64,000 bases of DNA from Ruminococcaceae bacterium UBA1405 (GCA_002305685.1 DBQB01000034.1:1-64000); one strand, 5' to 3'. Positions 17,096 through 25,532 are shown, counted from the first letter of the stretch. A program made the numbers and translations. Notes: a model not told the origin generated them from the letters alone.

Positions 17096-17191
17096 CTATC
17101 TCTCATCCTTTTCCTACGCCACATGGCTTTTGCTTTAGGATTTCCCAAAATTGGAAGTTTCATTCCCTCGTGATGGGATTTATGGGGATGG

Positions 17192-17220
17192 TTGCTTTTC
17201 CTCGGCAGATCCGATACAAT
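17192..17220 (+). promoter_or_regulatory. Promoter of the GH43-cupin unit
   Basis: TTGCTT (17192-17197), a 17-base spacer and TACAAT (17215-17220), 56 bases before the GH43 start. Confidence 0.75.
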
Positions 17221-17275
17221 GGTAGCAGCATCACCATCTGTTATGCGCCATCCATTGGGAAAGGAAAGATGCACC

Positions 17276-18709
17276 ATGAAAAAACAGTGCCACAATCCCT
17301 ATCTGCCCTCCTGGGAATATATCCCCGACGGGGAGCCCCATGTTTTCGGGGACCGGGTATATGTCTACGGCTCCCACGACCGGTTTAACGGCTACGCCTT
17401 CTGCCTCAACGACTATGTATGTTGGTCCGCCCCGGTAAACGATCTCTCCGACTGGCGGTACGAAGGGGTGATCTATCGCCGCACCGATGACCCAAAAAAC
17501 CCGGACGGAGAGATGTGCCTGTATGCCCCCGATGTAACGCGGGGCGCCGACGGCAGGTATTATCTTTATTATGTGCTGGATTATCTGCCCATCGTCTCGG
17601 TGGCGGTGTGCGACACCCCAGCGGGGAAATATACCTTTTATGGATACGTTCATTATCCCGACGGCACCCTGTTGGGGGAAGGAATCAACGACCAGCCTCA
17701 GTTTGATCCCGGAGTGCTGTATGAGGACGGAAAAGTATACCTTTATACCGGGTTTTGTCCCCGGCAGGATTCCAGCCGGCTGGGAGCTATGGCCACTGTG
17801 CTGGAACCAGATATGCTCACCATCCGCAAACCGCCGGTGTTTGTCGCTCCCAGCCTGCCCCATGGAGAGGGCACCGGTTATGAGGGACACACCTTTTTTG
17901 AGGCTTCCTCCATCCGGAAAATCGGAGATACCTACTACTTTGTATACTCTACCAACCTTCACCATGAACTGTGCTACGCCACCAGCAAAGACCCCACCGG
18001 AACATTCACCTATCGGGGAACGCTGGTCAGCGCCATCGATTTGGGGATCGACAGCTATAAACCCGCTGATATGCCGGTCAATTACAACGGCAACAACCAT
18101 GGCGGCATCGAACAGATTGACGGACAGTGGTATGTATTTTACCACCGCCACACCAACGGCAGCAGCTTCTGCCGCCAGGGCTGTATCGAACCCATCACCA
18201 TCCTGGAGGATGGCAGCATCCCCCAGGTGGAGGTTACCTCCAGCGGCGCAGGGCGCACGTTGCAGGGCAAAGGCAGCTATCCCACCTATATTGCCTGCCA
18301 TCTGTTCCGTCCCTCCAACGAAACCTTTTCGGTCAAACCCGGCTTCTGGCTGGATTGCCCTCAGCCCCGTATCACCCAGGAAGGCCGGGACGGGGATGAA
18401 AACCCGGGATTTATTGAGAATCTGCGGGATGGCGCCATTGTGGGATTCAAATACTTCGACTGTCAGGACATCCGCCGCATTACGGTGGTGGTCCGGGGCG
18501 GTTCCGGGGGTACCAGCGGCGGAAAAGGCGGCGTCCTGGAGGTCAGCACCTCCTGGGACGGACCAAGCTGCGGTGAGATACCGGTGGGAACCAGCAACGA
18601 ATGGAAATCATACAGCGCTCCCGTCACCGTGCCTGATGGGAAGCAAGCCCTATATTTTCGCTATAAAGGGGATCGGGGCATCAGCTTTGCGTCCTTTATA
18701 TTAGAATAA
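17276..18709 (+). CDS. Glycoside hydrolase family 43 with C-terminal CBM6-like domain
   Basis: 477 residues, no signal peptide, so cytoplasmic. The five-bladed propeller of GH43 is indicated by IPDGEPHVFGDRVYVYGSHD (general-base Asp), LYAPDV (pKa-modulating Asp) and GHTFFEASSIRK (general-acid Glu). After about residue 340 a beta-sandwich resembling a CBM6/35-type module follows. Related enzymes are alpha-L-arabinofuranosidases or beta-xylosidases that trim imported plant oligosaccharides; which linkage is cleaved cannot be decided here. A cupin gene follows after 19 bases. Confidence 0.88.
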   Translation: MKKQCHNPYLPSWEYIPDGEPHVFGDRVYVYGSHDRFNGYAFCLNDYVCWSAPVNDLSDWRYEGVIYRRTDDPKNPDGEMCLYAPDVTRGADGRYYLYYVLDYLPIVSVAVCDTPAGKYTFYGYVHYPDGTLLGEGINDQPQFDPGVLYEDGKVYLYTGFCPRQDSSRLGAMATVLEPDMLTIRKPPVFVAPSLPHGEGTGYEGHTFFEASSIRKIGDTYYFVYSTNLHHELCYATSKDPTGTFTYRGTLVSAIDLGIDSYKPADMPVNYNGNNHGGIEQIDGQWYVFYHRHTNGSSFCRQGCIEPITILEDGSIPQVEVTSSGAGRTLQGKGSYPTYIACHLFRPSNETFSVKPGFWLDCPQPRITQEGRDGDENPGFIENLRDGAIVGFKYFDCQDIRRITVVVRGGSGGTSGGKGGVLEVSTSWDGPSCGEIPVGTSNEWKSYSAPVTVPDGKQALYFRYKGDRGISFASFILE

Positions 18710-18728
18710 GATTGGGAGGTTATGAAAA

Positions 18729-19079
18729 ATGGGTGTCAGAAAAGAAAATTTCCCGGTGCGTTTGGAAAAACTGGGCGGTGGCGTCGGTACAACGGAGATA
18801 AGCCATCTACTCAGTAACGAAGAGTTTTACGGAGCGGGAAGAATGTTCTCCAGAGTCGTGCTCAAACCAGGATGCTCCATCGGATGGCATGAACACAAAA
18901 ACGAGGTGGAATATTATTATATTCTCTCCGGCCATGGAACCTTCACCAACCCCAACCAGACGGTATCGGAGGTAGGACCGGGGGATGTGTGCACCATGCT
19001 GCCCAACCAAAGCCACGCCATCGCCAACACCGGCGACGAGCCACTGGAATTTATCGCGCTGATTCTGTTTGTCAAATAA
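18729..19079 (+). CDS. Small single-domain cupin protein
   Basis: 116 residues. Both cupin motifs are clear: WHEHKNEVEYYYILSGHG (metal-binding His, His, Glu) and GDVCTMLPNQSHAIANTG (the second-motif His). Co-transcription with the GH43 suggests a sugar-related role such as an isomerase or sugar sensor, but the function cannot be told from sequence. The GGGAGG ribosome site is 9-10 bases before the ATG. Confidence 0.88.
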   Translation: MGVRKENFPVRLEKLGGGVGTTEISHLLSNEEFYGAGRMFSRVVLKPGCSIGWHEHKNEVEYYYILSGHGTFTNPNQTVSEVGPGDVCTMLPNQSHAIANTGDEPLEFIALILFVK

Positions 19080-19122
19080 AGCCAATCCCTCTGTGACATT
19101 TGCAAAGACAGATGCATACAAG

Positions 19123-19166
19123 AAACCCGGGATCTTCCGCTTTCACAGTGGAAAATCCCGGGTTTT
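19123..19166 (+). terminator. Terminator after the cupin gene
   Basis: AAACCCGGGAT pairs with ATCCCGGGTTT and a further TTCC/GGAA, then TTTTTG. It may also stop leftward transcripts from the ATC-hydrolase-like gene (TTTCTT on that side). Confidence 0.88.
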
Positions 19167-19216
19167 TGATTTTTCAAAAGGTCGCAAGCCCGCAAGCGGT
19201 GCGCTTCCCAAAAGAA

Positions 19217-19909
19217 TCAGTCTGCCACATTAAAATTGGTGTGCTCATAACCGCGCAGCGCGTCGGCCATCTCCTTGCCGTAGGTCTGCTCAAAATCCTC
19301 CATCACCTTCTGGGCAACCACAGCCCCCTCCTGCCCGAAAATGGCTCTGGACACCTCGCTGTAAGACCAATAGGAATGGGCGCAGTGATATTCAAAGGAA
19401 TGGACATACTCCATCTTTTTGCTTCGATCCGACTGAGGGGTCAAACCGGAATTGCGCACCCGATGGATGCAGTAAGGGCTTTTGTGCAGCGTCTGGTCCA
19501 CCTCATAGACAATGTGGGGGTTGAATCCCTGGCAGATGGATTTGTCCAGATCGGCGCAGTAGGTATCCCCGCCCTCGATTAGGCCCATCTCCTGAAACTG
19601 GGTATGCCAGGGACATTTGTAGATATGGGTGACAAAATCCGGCGACAGGCTCTGTACCTCCGCCTGGTTGGAACAGCCCATATCCATGACCTCCTGGGTA
19701 TTTACCCATTCCCCGTACTGGCAATAGGTCTCATAGGTTAGCTCCTTGCCATCCCGGATGGCCCGCTGCGCCATCCGGCGGCCCCGCTGCTGGGCATAAT
19801 ACTGGGTTGCGTGGACAAAGGCCTTTTTGCCCCGCTCCCCAAACGCTTCGGTGAGATGCACATAGTATTTGGCTGCGATAAAGGCGTGGACTTTTTCGTT
19901 GAATCCCAT
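19217..19909 (-). CDS. L-2-amino-thiazoline-4-carboxylic acid (ATC) hydrolase family protein
   Basis: 230 residues, cytoplasmic. The sequence fits the ATC hydrolase family: an N-terminal helical part (RRMAQRAIRDGKELTYETYC) and a C-terminal domain with Cys/His-rich conserved spots (YKCPWHTQFQEMG, YCADLDKSICQGF, FEYHCAHSYWSY). The founding Pseudomonas enzyme opens the thiazoline ring to N-carbamoyl-L-cysteine on the way to L-cysteine; many homologues are uncharacterised. AAAGGAGG lies 7 bases before ATG 19909. It sits downstream of the cysteine-leader membrane operon but has its own likely promoter and palindrome at 20063-20092. Confidence 0.75.
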   Translation of the reverse strand: MGFNEKVHAFIAAKYYVHLTEAFGERGKKAFVHATQYYAQQRGRRMAQRAIRDGKELTYETYCQYGEWVNTQEVMDMGCSNQAEVQSLSPDFVTHIYKCPWHTQFQEMGLIEGGDTYCADLDKSICQGFNPHIVYEVDQTLHKSPYCIHRVRNSGLTPQSDRSKKMEYVHSFEYHCAHSYWSYSEVSRAIFGQEGAVVAQKVMEDFEQTYGKEMADALRGYEHTNFNVAD

Positions 19910-20202
19910 GGAAGATCCTCCTTTTATTGGATGGTAAAACGCCGCTGCCGCCTGTGCGGCTGTGGCGGACAAAAGATAGAGGTACCCTTACAGAGCTGGG
20001 ATGCGATGCCGGCATAGACGCCCCTGGGAAAGAAAGGGCAACTTGCGCCGGCTGGTGTTTTTATTATACCATACCCTTCGGGGCTATGGTATCACTGTTC
20101 CATTGCAGGGAGCAAATTTATCATTTGCGTTTCTGCAAGGACGTGAAGCTATCATGGCCCCAGGGCAGCTATGACGCCATACATCCGATCCCCAGATGCA
20201 GT
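19910..20202. other. Intergenic region between the partner membrane gene and the ATC-hydrolase-like gene
   Basis: 293 bases. They hold the promoter/palindrome at 20063-20092 and the AAAGGAGG site; I see no further gene and no clear terminator for the upstream membrane-protein operon. Confidence 0.5.
20063..20092 (-). promoter_or_regulatory. -10 element and overlapping palindrome upstream of the ATC-hydrolase-like gene
   Basis: Minus-strand TATAAT (20068-20063) overlaps the inverted repeat ATACCATA (20066-20073) / TATGGTAT (20085-20092), which also has inner CC/GG pairing. No clear -35 is present. The symmetry over the -10 suggests a repressor operator; a hairpin is the alternative, but no U tract follows. 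Confidence 0.5.
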
Positions 20203-20913
20203 TTATTTTCCCTGCACCTCTTTGAGCTTTTTGCCGTGCAGCATCTTGGCGGTAAAGACCCCGATAAAGACGCAAAGCAGAATCTGGGCATACCCTCCGC
20301 CCAACGGCAGAGAATTAAAAACACCTTTGGTGCTCAGCAGCCGCAGCACACAGGCGCAGGGAACCACAATGGCGGCGCTGCGGTAGTCCATCATAATCCG
20401 CTGCATACACATGGCGCCAAACAGCGCCGGAAGCAGATAGTTCAGGGCGGAAAGAACCGCCTGGGGAAGGATACTCAGAATCAGGTTTCCGGCAACCGCC
20501 ACCAGCGTCATCACCGCCAGGCTGATGAAGATGGAGGTGGTGATGGCCAGGCAGGAAATCACGGTGCCTTCCTCGGTACCGGCCTTGGCGTCGGCGGCGC
20601 TGAGGGCGGCGGTGGCGGCAGGGGCGCGGATTTCCTTGGAGTTGCCCGCGATGTAGGTCAGATACATCCCGGGGATATGCAGGATGGGAAACAGGGTGAT
20701 GGGGTCCACCACATACCAGGCCAGCATGGCGGAAAACAGCGAGATAAACCCGGTCATCACCCCGGCCCAGGAAGGACGGGCGCCATAAAAGACCACCAGC
20801 GCCACAGCAGGGATAAAGATCAGCGGTATGGAGAGCCAGCAGGTAATCTTTCCCCATTTGGTGATATACGGCAGATATTCCTTGTCATACACTTGACGAT
20901 GCTTTTCTTGCAT
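20203..20913 (-). CDS. Multi-pass membrane protein, partner of the DUF5058 protein
   Basis: 236 residues with about six hydrophobic segments (for example WLSIPLIFIPAVALVVFYGA, SCLAITTSIFISLAVMTLVA, GYAQILLCVFIGVFTAKMLH). A conserved-looking intracellular or re-entrant stretch reads LYLTYIAGNSKEIRAPAATA in part. I do not recognise a named family. The start ATG 20913 is 16 bases after the DUF5058 stop, with GGGAGAGAG before it, so the two are translated as a pair and probably form a two-subunit transporter. Its substrate is unknown; a cysteine-codon leader upstream points to a sulfur amino acid or a related compound. Confidence 0.65.
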   Translation of the reverse strand: MQEKHRQVYDKEYLPYITKWGKITCWLSIPLIFIPAVALVVFYGARPSWAGVMTGFISLFSAMLAWYVVDPITLFPILHIPGMYLTYIAGNSKEIRAPAATAALSAADAKAGTEEGTVISCLAITTSIFISLAVMTLVAVAGNLILSILPQAVLSALNYLLPALFGAMCMQRIMMDYRSAAIVVPCACVLRLLSTKGVFNSLPLGGGYAQILLCVFIGVFTAKMLHGKKLKEVQGK

Positions 20914-20929
20914 ACCATCTCTCTCCCTT

Positions 20930-21652
20930 CTATACGGCAAAACCCAAGGACTCGGTGACGGTGGCTACCACCATACCGAACACCATACAGATGGTGAGTC
21001 CCCATTCCTTAATCCACTGACGTCCGGCTTTCTTGTTGTAGCTTTGCAGCACAAACATGGCCGCTGCCGCCGACAGAACCGCCCAGCCCTGATTTTTGAA
21101 GGGGTACAGCTTATCGACGGTCATGGAGGAGTAGACGCCGATAAGCGCCCCGGTGCCCAGCACCGGCACCAGCGCCGCGTTCCCTCCGGCCATCACGGCG
21201 TTGACCTTATCCATCTTGTCGGAAAACAGCGCCGCAAACACCACCCAGCCGACACATCCGGCGGACATCACGATGGCGGCGGTGGCCAGATAATTGGCAT
21301 CCATCGCCTCGGTACCCAGCTCAATGCCCATGCCCTCCGCCGCAAAGTTGGCGCCCTGCAGCTCATAGGAGACCGAACCGATAAAATCCACCCGAAGCCA
21401 CGCCAGCGGCGCGCCCACATACAGCATCAGAGAGAGCATTGCGGTGAGCATCACAAAACAGGGGCCGATGGAGGTCACTGCGGCGCTGCGGATGGCCCGT
21501 TTTACCTGCACATCACTGATGCCCATGCGCTGGGCGTCCTTCTTGCTGCGGCGGAAAAACAGCCACGACTGGTACAGGACAATCAGCACGCCGGGTGCGC
21601 TGGCAAGCCACATCAGAAGGCTATTTGCCATTTGGTTGTATTCTGCGGTCAT
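20930..21652 (-). CDS. DUF5058 family membrane protein
   Basis: About 240 residues with some five transmembrane helices. The N-terminus (NSLLMWLASAPGVLIVLYQS) and the GPCFVMLTAMLSLMLYVGAP segment fit what I know of the DUF5058 family, which has no established function. GTG 21658 and ATG 21652 are both possible starts after GAGAGGA; ATG is given. It is the first structural gene behind the cysteine-rich leader peptide and terminator and is coupled to the second membrane gene. Confidence 0.7.
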   Translation of the reverse strand: MTAEYNQMANSLLMWLASAPGVLIVLYQSWLFFRRSKKDAQRMGISDVQVKRAIRSAAVTSIGPCFVMLTAMLSLMLYVGAPLAWLRVDFIGSVSYELQGANFAAEGMGIELGTEAMDANYLATAAIVMSAGCVGWVVFAALFSDKMDKVNAVMAGGNAALVPVLGTGALIGVYSSMTVDKLYPFKNQGWAVLSAAAAMFVLQSYNKKAGRQWIKEWGLTICMVFGMVVATVTESLGFAV

Positions 21653-21764
21653 TGTCACTCATCCTCTCAAAGTCAGATTGTTAAAAGGTATGCGTCTGCC
21701 GGCGGGGATTTGCCACCGGGGATGTATAAAAACTTCAGGGCGAACCGCTGAAGGGACAGCTGAC

Positions 21765-21812
21765 AAAAAAGAAAGGGCGGCAGGAATCCCCCATGGTTTT
21801 CCTACCGCCCTT
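21765..21812 (-). terminator. Leader terminator (attenuator) upstream of the DUF5058 operon
   Basis: On the minus strand AAGGGCGGTAGGAA (21812-21799) pairs with TTCCTGCCGCCCTT (21786-21773) with one mismatch, followed by TCTTTTTTG. It lies between the leader peptide stop codon and the DUF5058 start, so it would end transcription before the operon unless blocked. Confidence 0.88.
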
Positions 21813-21855
21813 GGCTGTCAATTTGATCCTTTTCCGTTTACCGGCAAAAGCACCG

Positions 21856-21981
21856 CTACCCTAGCAGCAACCCTTTTTTCGCCCCAAACGGTGTGGGAAA
21901 AAATCCGCGACAAGACGGTATAGCCGTACAACAACAGCTACACACGTTACAACAACCGGTTTTCAGCACAAAACGGTTCAT
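21856..21981 (-). CDS. Cysteine-rich leader peptide (41 aa), putative cysteine attenuator
   Basis: A short gene read from ATG 21981 to TAG 21856, preceded by AAAAGGAG 9 bases upstream. Seven of 41 residues are cysteine, at positions 10, 11, 14, 16, 17, 18 and 24, and all seven codons are UGU. The core reads GCCNVCSCCC. It begins about 30 bases after the predicted transcript start and is followed by an intrinsic terminator and then a membrane-protein operon. This is the architecture of ribosome-mediated attenuation, in which a ribosome stalled for lack of charged tRNA-Cys prevents the terminator. The peptide itself probably has no other function, though a metal-binding mini-protein is possible. 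Confidence 0.8.
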   Translation of the reverse strand: MNRFVLKTGCCNVCSCCCTAIPSCRGFFPTPFGAKKGLLLG

Positions 21982-22020
21982 GTCGCGTTTCTCCTTTTCT
22001 TTTGGCTCTGTGATAGCTGC

Positions 22021-22049
22021 ATACTACCACGAGAAAAACGGTTTGTCAA
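22021..22049 (-). promoter_or_regulatory. Strong promoter of the cysteine-leader/DUF5058 operon
   Basis: TTGACA (22049-22044), 17 bases, TAGTAT (22026-22021). CGGTT-GACA-AACCG forms a small dyad over the -35, possibly an operator. The promoter lies just after the end of the upstream GH78 gene. Confidence 0.85.
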
Positions 22050-22071
22050 CCGCTTTTTGGAAAACGATGGG

Positions 22072-24174
22072 TTATAAAACGTTTTCATCCGCAGTGTTAT
22101 CGAAGGTGTTTTGCTCCTCCCAAAGCCCCTGCATCCCCCATTCGGTGAGGAACAAAATGGGGTAGGTAAAGGCCAGATGGAACAGGGAGGTGTTCCATTT
22201 GGTATCCTTGCCCCAGCCCTCGATGGTGGTGGTACATCCCTCCGAGAGCATACGGCTCCAGGCGCCTGCATCGGCCATCAGCTCCAGTGCCAGCGCTTTT
22301 TCCCCGACCCGGCAAAGTCCCATCAGCACCCCGAAGGAGACGAAGAACATGGCGCTGGTCAGCCGTTTTTCCCGGATCAGCTCCACAATCCGCTTTTCGG
22401 TCTCCCGGTCGGGGCAGAGATCATAGAGCAGCGGGAACACATTGGAGGGTAAACTGATATGGCTGGAGTGGGGAGCATCCCGAAACAGCCCCCGCTCCCG
22501 GTCATAAAAGGCATCCACAAAGACCTGTTCCAGCCGGGCAACGTCTGCGGGCTCCATCACCGGGGCATCGCCGATCAGACGACCGATGGCGTTGACCGTC
22601 TTGACCGATCCCAGAAAATAAGCGTTGATGACGTTGTGAACCCCATAGGTTACCTTCCCCTCGGTCAGGTCAAAATCGTATCCGTCCCGGTATGGGGCGG
22701 GCCACTCCACAACGCACCATTTGTCCATATTCCCCAGTAGCCCGTTTTCGGTCTGATACTGCTCCAGATAAAAGCGGATCAGACGGCATATCCCATCGTA
22801 CCGGTCCCGCAAAAACTGCCGGTCTCCGGTGAGCTGGTAATGCGCCCGCAGCAGCATGGGCAGCATCAGGGAATACTCAGCGATCTCCTGCATGAAGGAG
22901 CAGGTGGTGCAGGTCATCAGCCCTTCGTTGACAAAGGCGCTGCGCAGCGAATCGTCGATGAGCTTTTCCATGATGGAGAGATCCCCGGTAAGCACCGCAT
23001 AGCTCAGGGAAGTAAAACATCCGTCCCCCAGATACTGCCCTTTTTCCCGCTCCATACAGTCCTGGATCACCTCCTGTACCCCATATTCCAGCGAATGGGC
23101 ACAGAGTTCCCAGATCTTTTGCAGCTGCGGCTGTGTGCTGTGACATACCGCCTGCTGCCGATAGGGATGGTGGCGGGCGATGACACACAGGCTGGACTTT
23201 TCCACCTGGCACCCTTCGGGCAGCAGCAGTTCCAGATACCGGAAGGATTTATAGTCATACTGGCGAAGGGTATCCTCCCCTTTTCCTGAGAGCAGCCACC
23301 GCTCCTCATAGCAGCAGTTGGCCCGCAGATGGTACTGCACCCGTCCATCCTCCTGTAACTCCTGGCCGCAGCGCAGCACCACCGCGCTACCTTTAAGCCC
23401 CGACGCCTTTAGCATGGGGTATCCCACATACTGGCTGCCAAAATCCGCCAACAATCCGCCGGGAATGGGTTTTACCGATACCGGAGCGATCCGCTCAAAC
23501 GTAAGCTGCCGGGTGGGCTGACGAAAAAGGGTATAGTCCTGGTAGGCCCGCTTTCTCGCAAAATCCCAGCCGCGGTCGTCGTACTCCGGCTCCATAAAAC
23601 CATCCTCATCGCTGGAAGAATCGTACTGCTCCAAAAACTGGGTCTCATAACCGGTGGTACCCAGAGAGGTATATCCCCCATGGATATGCCAGCGGAAGGT
23701 TTCGTCGCTTTTGAGCAACATCTGTCCATCCGCTTCCAGATCCAGCAGCAGCCCATGACGCCCGTCCCCGCTGACCCAAACCCGGTTGATCAGCCCCTGA
23801 TAATAGGTATGTACTGCCACCACATTCTTTCCGGGGCGCAGATACTCGGTGATGTCCAGCTCGTTATAGTAGTAGTGAAACGGGTACCCGGGACAGGGCC
23901 CCTGGGTCACAAATTTTCCGTTGAGATACAGTTTATAGTAATCGTCCGCCGTGATATAGAGGATCGCCCGCTCAGGTGTTTTCTCCAGAGAAAAATCTTT
24001 GCGAAAAAGGATATGCTGGTTCTGAGGAAGTCCCTGAGGAGGAGTAAAATGCTCCAGCTGCCGGTGGAATACCTGCACCGGGCGCAGCCCGGCAAAGGTC
24101 TTGCTGGTGATCCATTCCCCCAAAAAACAGCGCTGTTTTTCCTCAGAGCCCCGGATGGTGATGCCGCTGTACAT
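22072..24174 (-). CDS. Glycoside hydrolase family 78-like (alpha-L-rhamnosidase-type) protein
   Basis: 700 residues, no signal peptide. An N-terminal beta-sandwich with KFVTQGPCPGYPFHYYYNEL and a jelly-roll with lectin-like folds are followed by an (alpha/alpha)6 barrel. The barrel's catalytic segment reads QDCMEREKGQYLGDG, equivalent to the DCPQRDERxGW motif of GH78 with the acidic residue kept. It probably removes terminal rhamnose or a related sugar from imported oligosaccharides. ATG 24174 follows GGCGAGGAA; longer in-frame reading runs into the upstream gene. It is the last gene of the murD operon by spacing (62-base gap). Confidence 0.78.
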   Translation of the reverse strand: MYSGITIRGSEEKQRCFLGEWITSKTFAGLRPVQVFHRQLEHFTPPQGLPQNQHILFRKDFSLEKTPERAILYITADDYYKLYLNGKFVTQGPCPGYPFHYYYNELDITEYLRPGKNVVAVHTYYQGLINRVWVSGDGRHGLLLDLEADGQMLLKSDETFRWHIHGGYTSLGTTGYETQFLEQYDSSSDEDGFMEPEYDDRGWDFARKRAYQDYTLFRQPTRQLTFERIAPVSVKPIPGGLLADFGSQYVGYPMLKASGLKGSAVVLRCGQELQEDGRVQYHLRANCCYEERWLLSGKGEDTLRQYDYKSFRYLELLLPEGCQVEKSSLCVIARHHPYRQQAVCHSTQPQLQKIWELCAHSLEYGVQEVIQDCMEREKGQYLGDGCFTSLSYAVLTGDLSIMEKLIDDSLRSAFVNEGLMTCTTCSFMQEIAEYSLMLPMLLRAHYQLTGDRQFLRDRYDGICRLIRFYLEQYQTENGLLGNMDKWCVVEWPAPYRDGYDFDLTEGKVTYGVHNVINAYFLGSVKTVNAIGRLIGDAPVMEPADVARLEQVFVDAFYDRERGLFRDAPHSSHISLPSNVFPLLYDLCPDRETEKRIVELIREKRLTSAMFFVSFGVLMGLCRVGEKALALELMADAGAWSRMLSEGCTTTIEGWGKDTKWNTSLFHLAFTYPILFLTEWGMQGLWEEQNTFDNTADENVL

Positions 24175-24236
24175 ATTTCCTCGCCGCCTTTCCGCTCCCT
24201 TTCCCTCGTCCGCCTGATGGCGGCAGCAAAAGAATA

Positions 24237-25532
24237 TTATTTGTTCTGGGTTCCCGACCCCAGCAGACCCTGGGTATACATCGACTGGGCCGCCAGTTTC
24301 ACGCCGATCTTGCCGCTGGGATAGGTCAGTCCTCCCTGCATCCACACCGCATAGGGTTCCCGCAGCGGTGCATCGGCGGAGAGCTCAATGGATGCGCCCA
24401 TGGTAAAGGCACCCGCCGCCATAATCACCTGATCCCCGTATCCGGGCATATCCCAGGGTTCCGGCGCCACAAAGGCGTCCACCGGCGACCCCTTCTGAAT
24501 TCCCTGGCAGAAGGCGATGAGCGACTGGGGATTTCCGGTCTTTACCGCCTGGATGATGTCCGCTCTGGGCTCGTTCCATCTGGGGAAACATTCAAATCCA
24601 AAGCTCTCAAAAAGCCCCGCCGCAAAGACGGCGGTTTTGATGGCGGAGGCCACCACCGTGGGGGCAAAGAACAGTCCCATATACATTCCCCGGGACTGAT
24701 CCAGCGTGCATCCCACCTCTCGGCCCATGCCGGGGGAGGTCATCCGGTTGGCGCACAGCTCCACCAGATCGTGCCGTCCCACAATATATCCGCCGGTCTG
24801 GGCAATGCCGCCGCCGGGGTTTTTGATGAGGGAGCCGACGCACAGATCCGCCCCCACCTGGGTGGGTTCCCGGCGCTGGGCAAACTCTCCGTAACAGTTG
24901 TCCACCATGATAATGGCGTTGGGATTGGAGGATTTCACCGCCTCCACCATCGTCTCAATCTGCTCCACCGTGTAGGAGGGGCGCAGGGAATATCCGCGGG
25001 AGCGCTGGATATAAGCCACCTTGACCCCGGGACGTTTCACCGCCTCGGCAATGGCTGCAAGGTCGGGGAGCCCGTCGGAGGTGAGCTCCACCTGGGCATA
25101 GGAAACCCCGAAATCCGCCAGGGAACCGCATCCCTTTTCTCCCCGGATGCCGATCACCTCCTCCAGGGTGTCATAGGGTTTGCCAGTGAGGGAGAGAAGG
25201 GTATCCCCGGTGCGCAGCACCCCAAACAGCGCCACCGTCAGCGCATGGGTGCCGGAGACAAAGTGATGGCGCACCAGCGCATCCTCCGCCCCAAACACCT
25301 GGGCATAGATGGCGTCCAGCGCATCCCTTCCCCGGTCCCCATAACCGTATCCGGTGGAACCATAGAAAAAGCTCTCGCTGACTTTATGCTGCTGAAACGC
25401 CGCCAACACCTTAAGCTGGTTATACTCGGCGATGGCGTCAATCTCCTCCAGCGCAGGGCGCACCTGCGCCTCGGCTTTTTGGGCAGCTTCTTCTACAAAA
25501 GGTGAAATTTCAAAAAACCTGCTGTTCATCAT
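24237..25532 (-). CDS. Methionine-gamma-lyase-like PLP enzyme (YnbB/'aluminium resistance' family)
   Basis: 431 residues. The fold-type I PLP signature is clear: SGTHALTVALFGVLRTGD (cofactor phosphate loop), IIMVDNCYGEFAQRREP (Asp that pairs with the pyridine N) and GSLIKNPGGGIAQTGGY (Schiff-base Lys). This family is annotated as methionine gamma-lyase-like or aluminium resistance protein; the actual reaction is not firmly known. It is 18 bases downstream of the GNAT gene in the same operon. Sulfur-amino-acid chemistry would fit other genes in this region. Confidence 0.88.
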   Translation of the reverse strand: MMNSRFFEISPFVEEAAQKAEAQVRPALEEIDAIAEYNQLKVLAAFQQHKVSESFFYGSTGYGYGDRGRDALDAIYAQVFGAEDALVRHHFVSGTHALTVALFGVLRTGDTLLSLTGKPYDTLEEVIGIRGEKGCGSLADFGVSYAQVELTSDGLPDLAAIAEAVKRPGVKVAYIQRSRGYSLRPSYTVEQIETMVEAVKSSNPNAIIMVDNCYGEFAQRREPTQVGADLCVGSLIKNPGGGIAQTGGYIVGRHDLVELCANRMTSPGMGREVGCTLDQSRGMYMGLFFAPTVVASAIKTAVFAAGLFESFGFECFPRWNEPRADIIQAVKTGNPQSLIAFCQGIQKGSPVDAFVAPEPWDMPGYGDQVIMAAGAFTMGASIELSADAPLREPYAVWMQGGLTYPSGKIGVKLAAQSMYTQGLLGSGTQNK

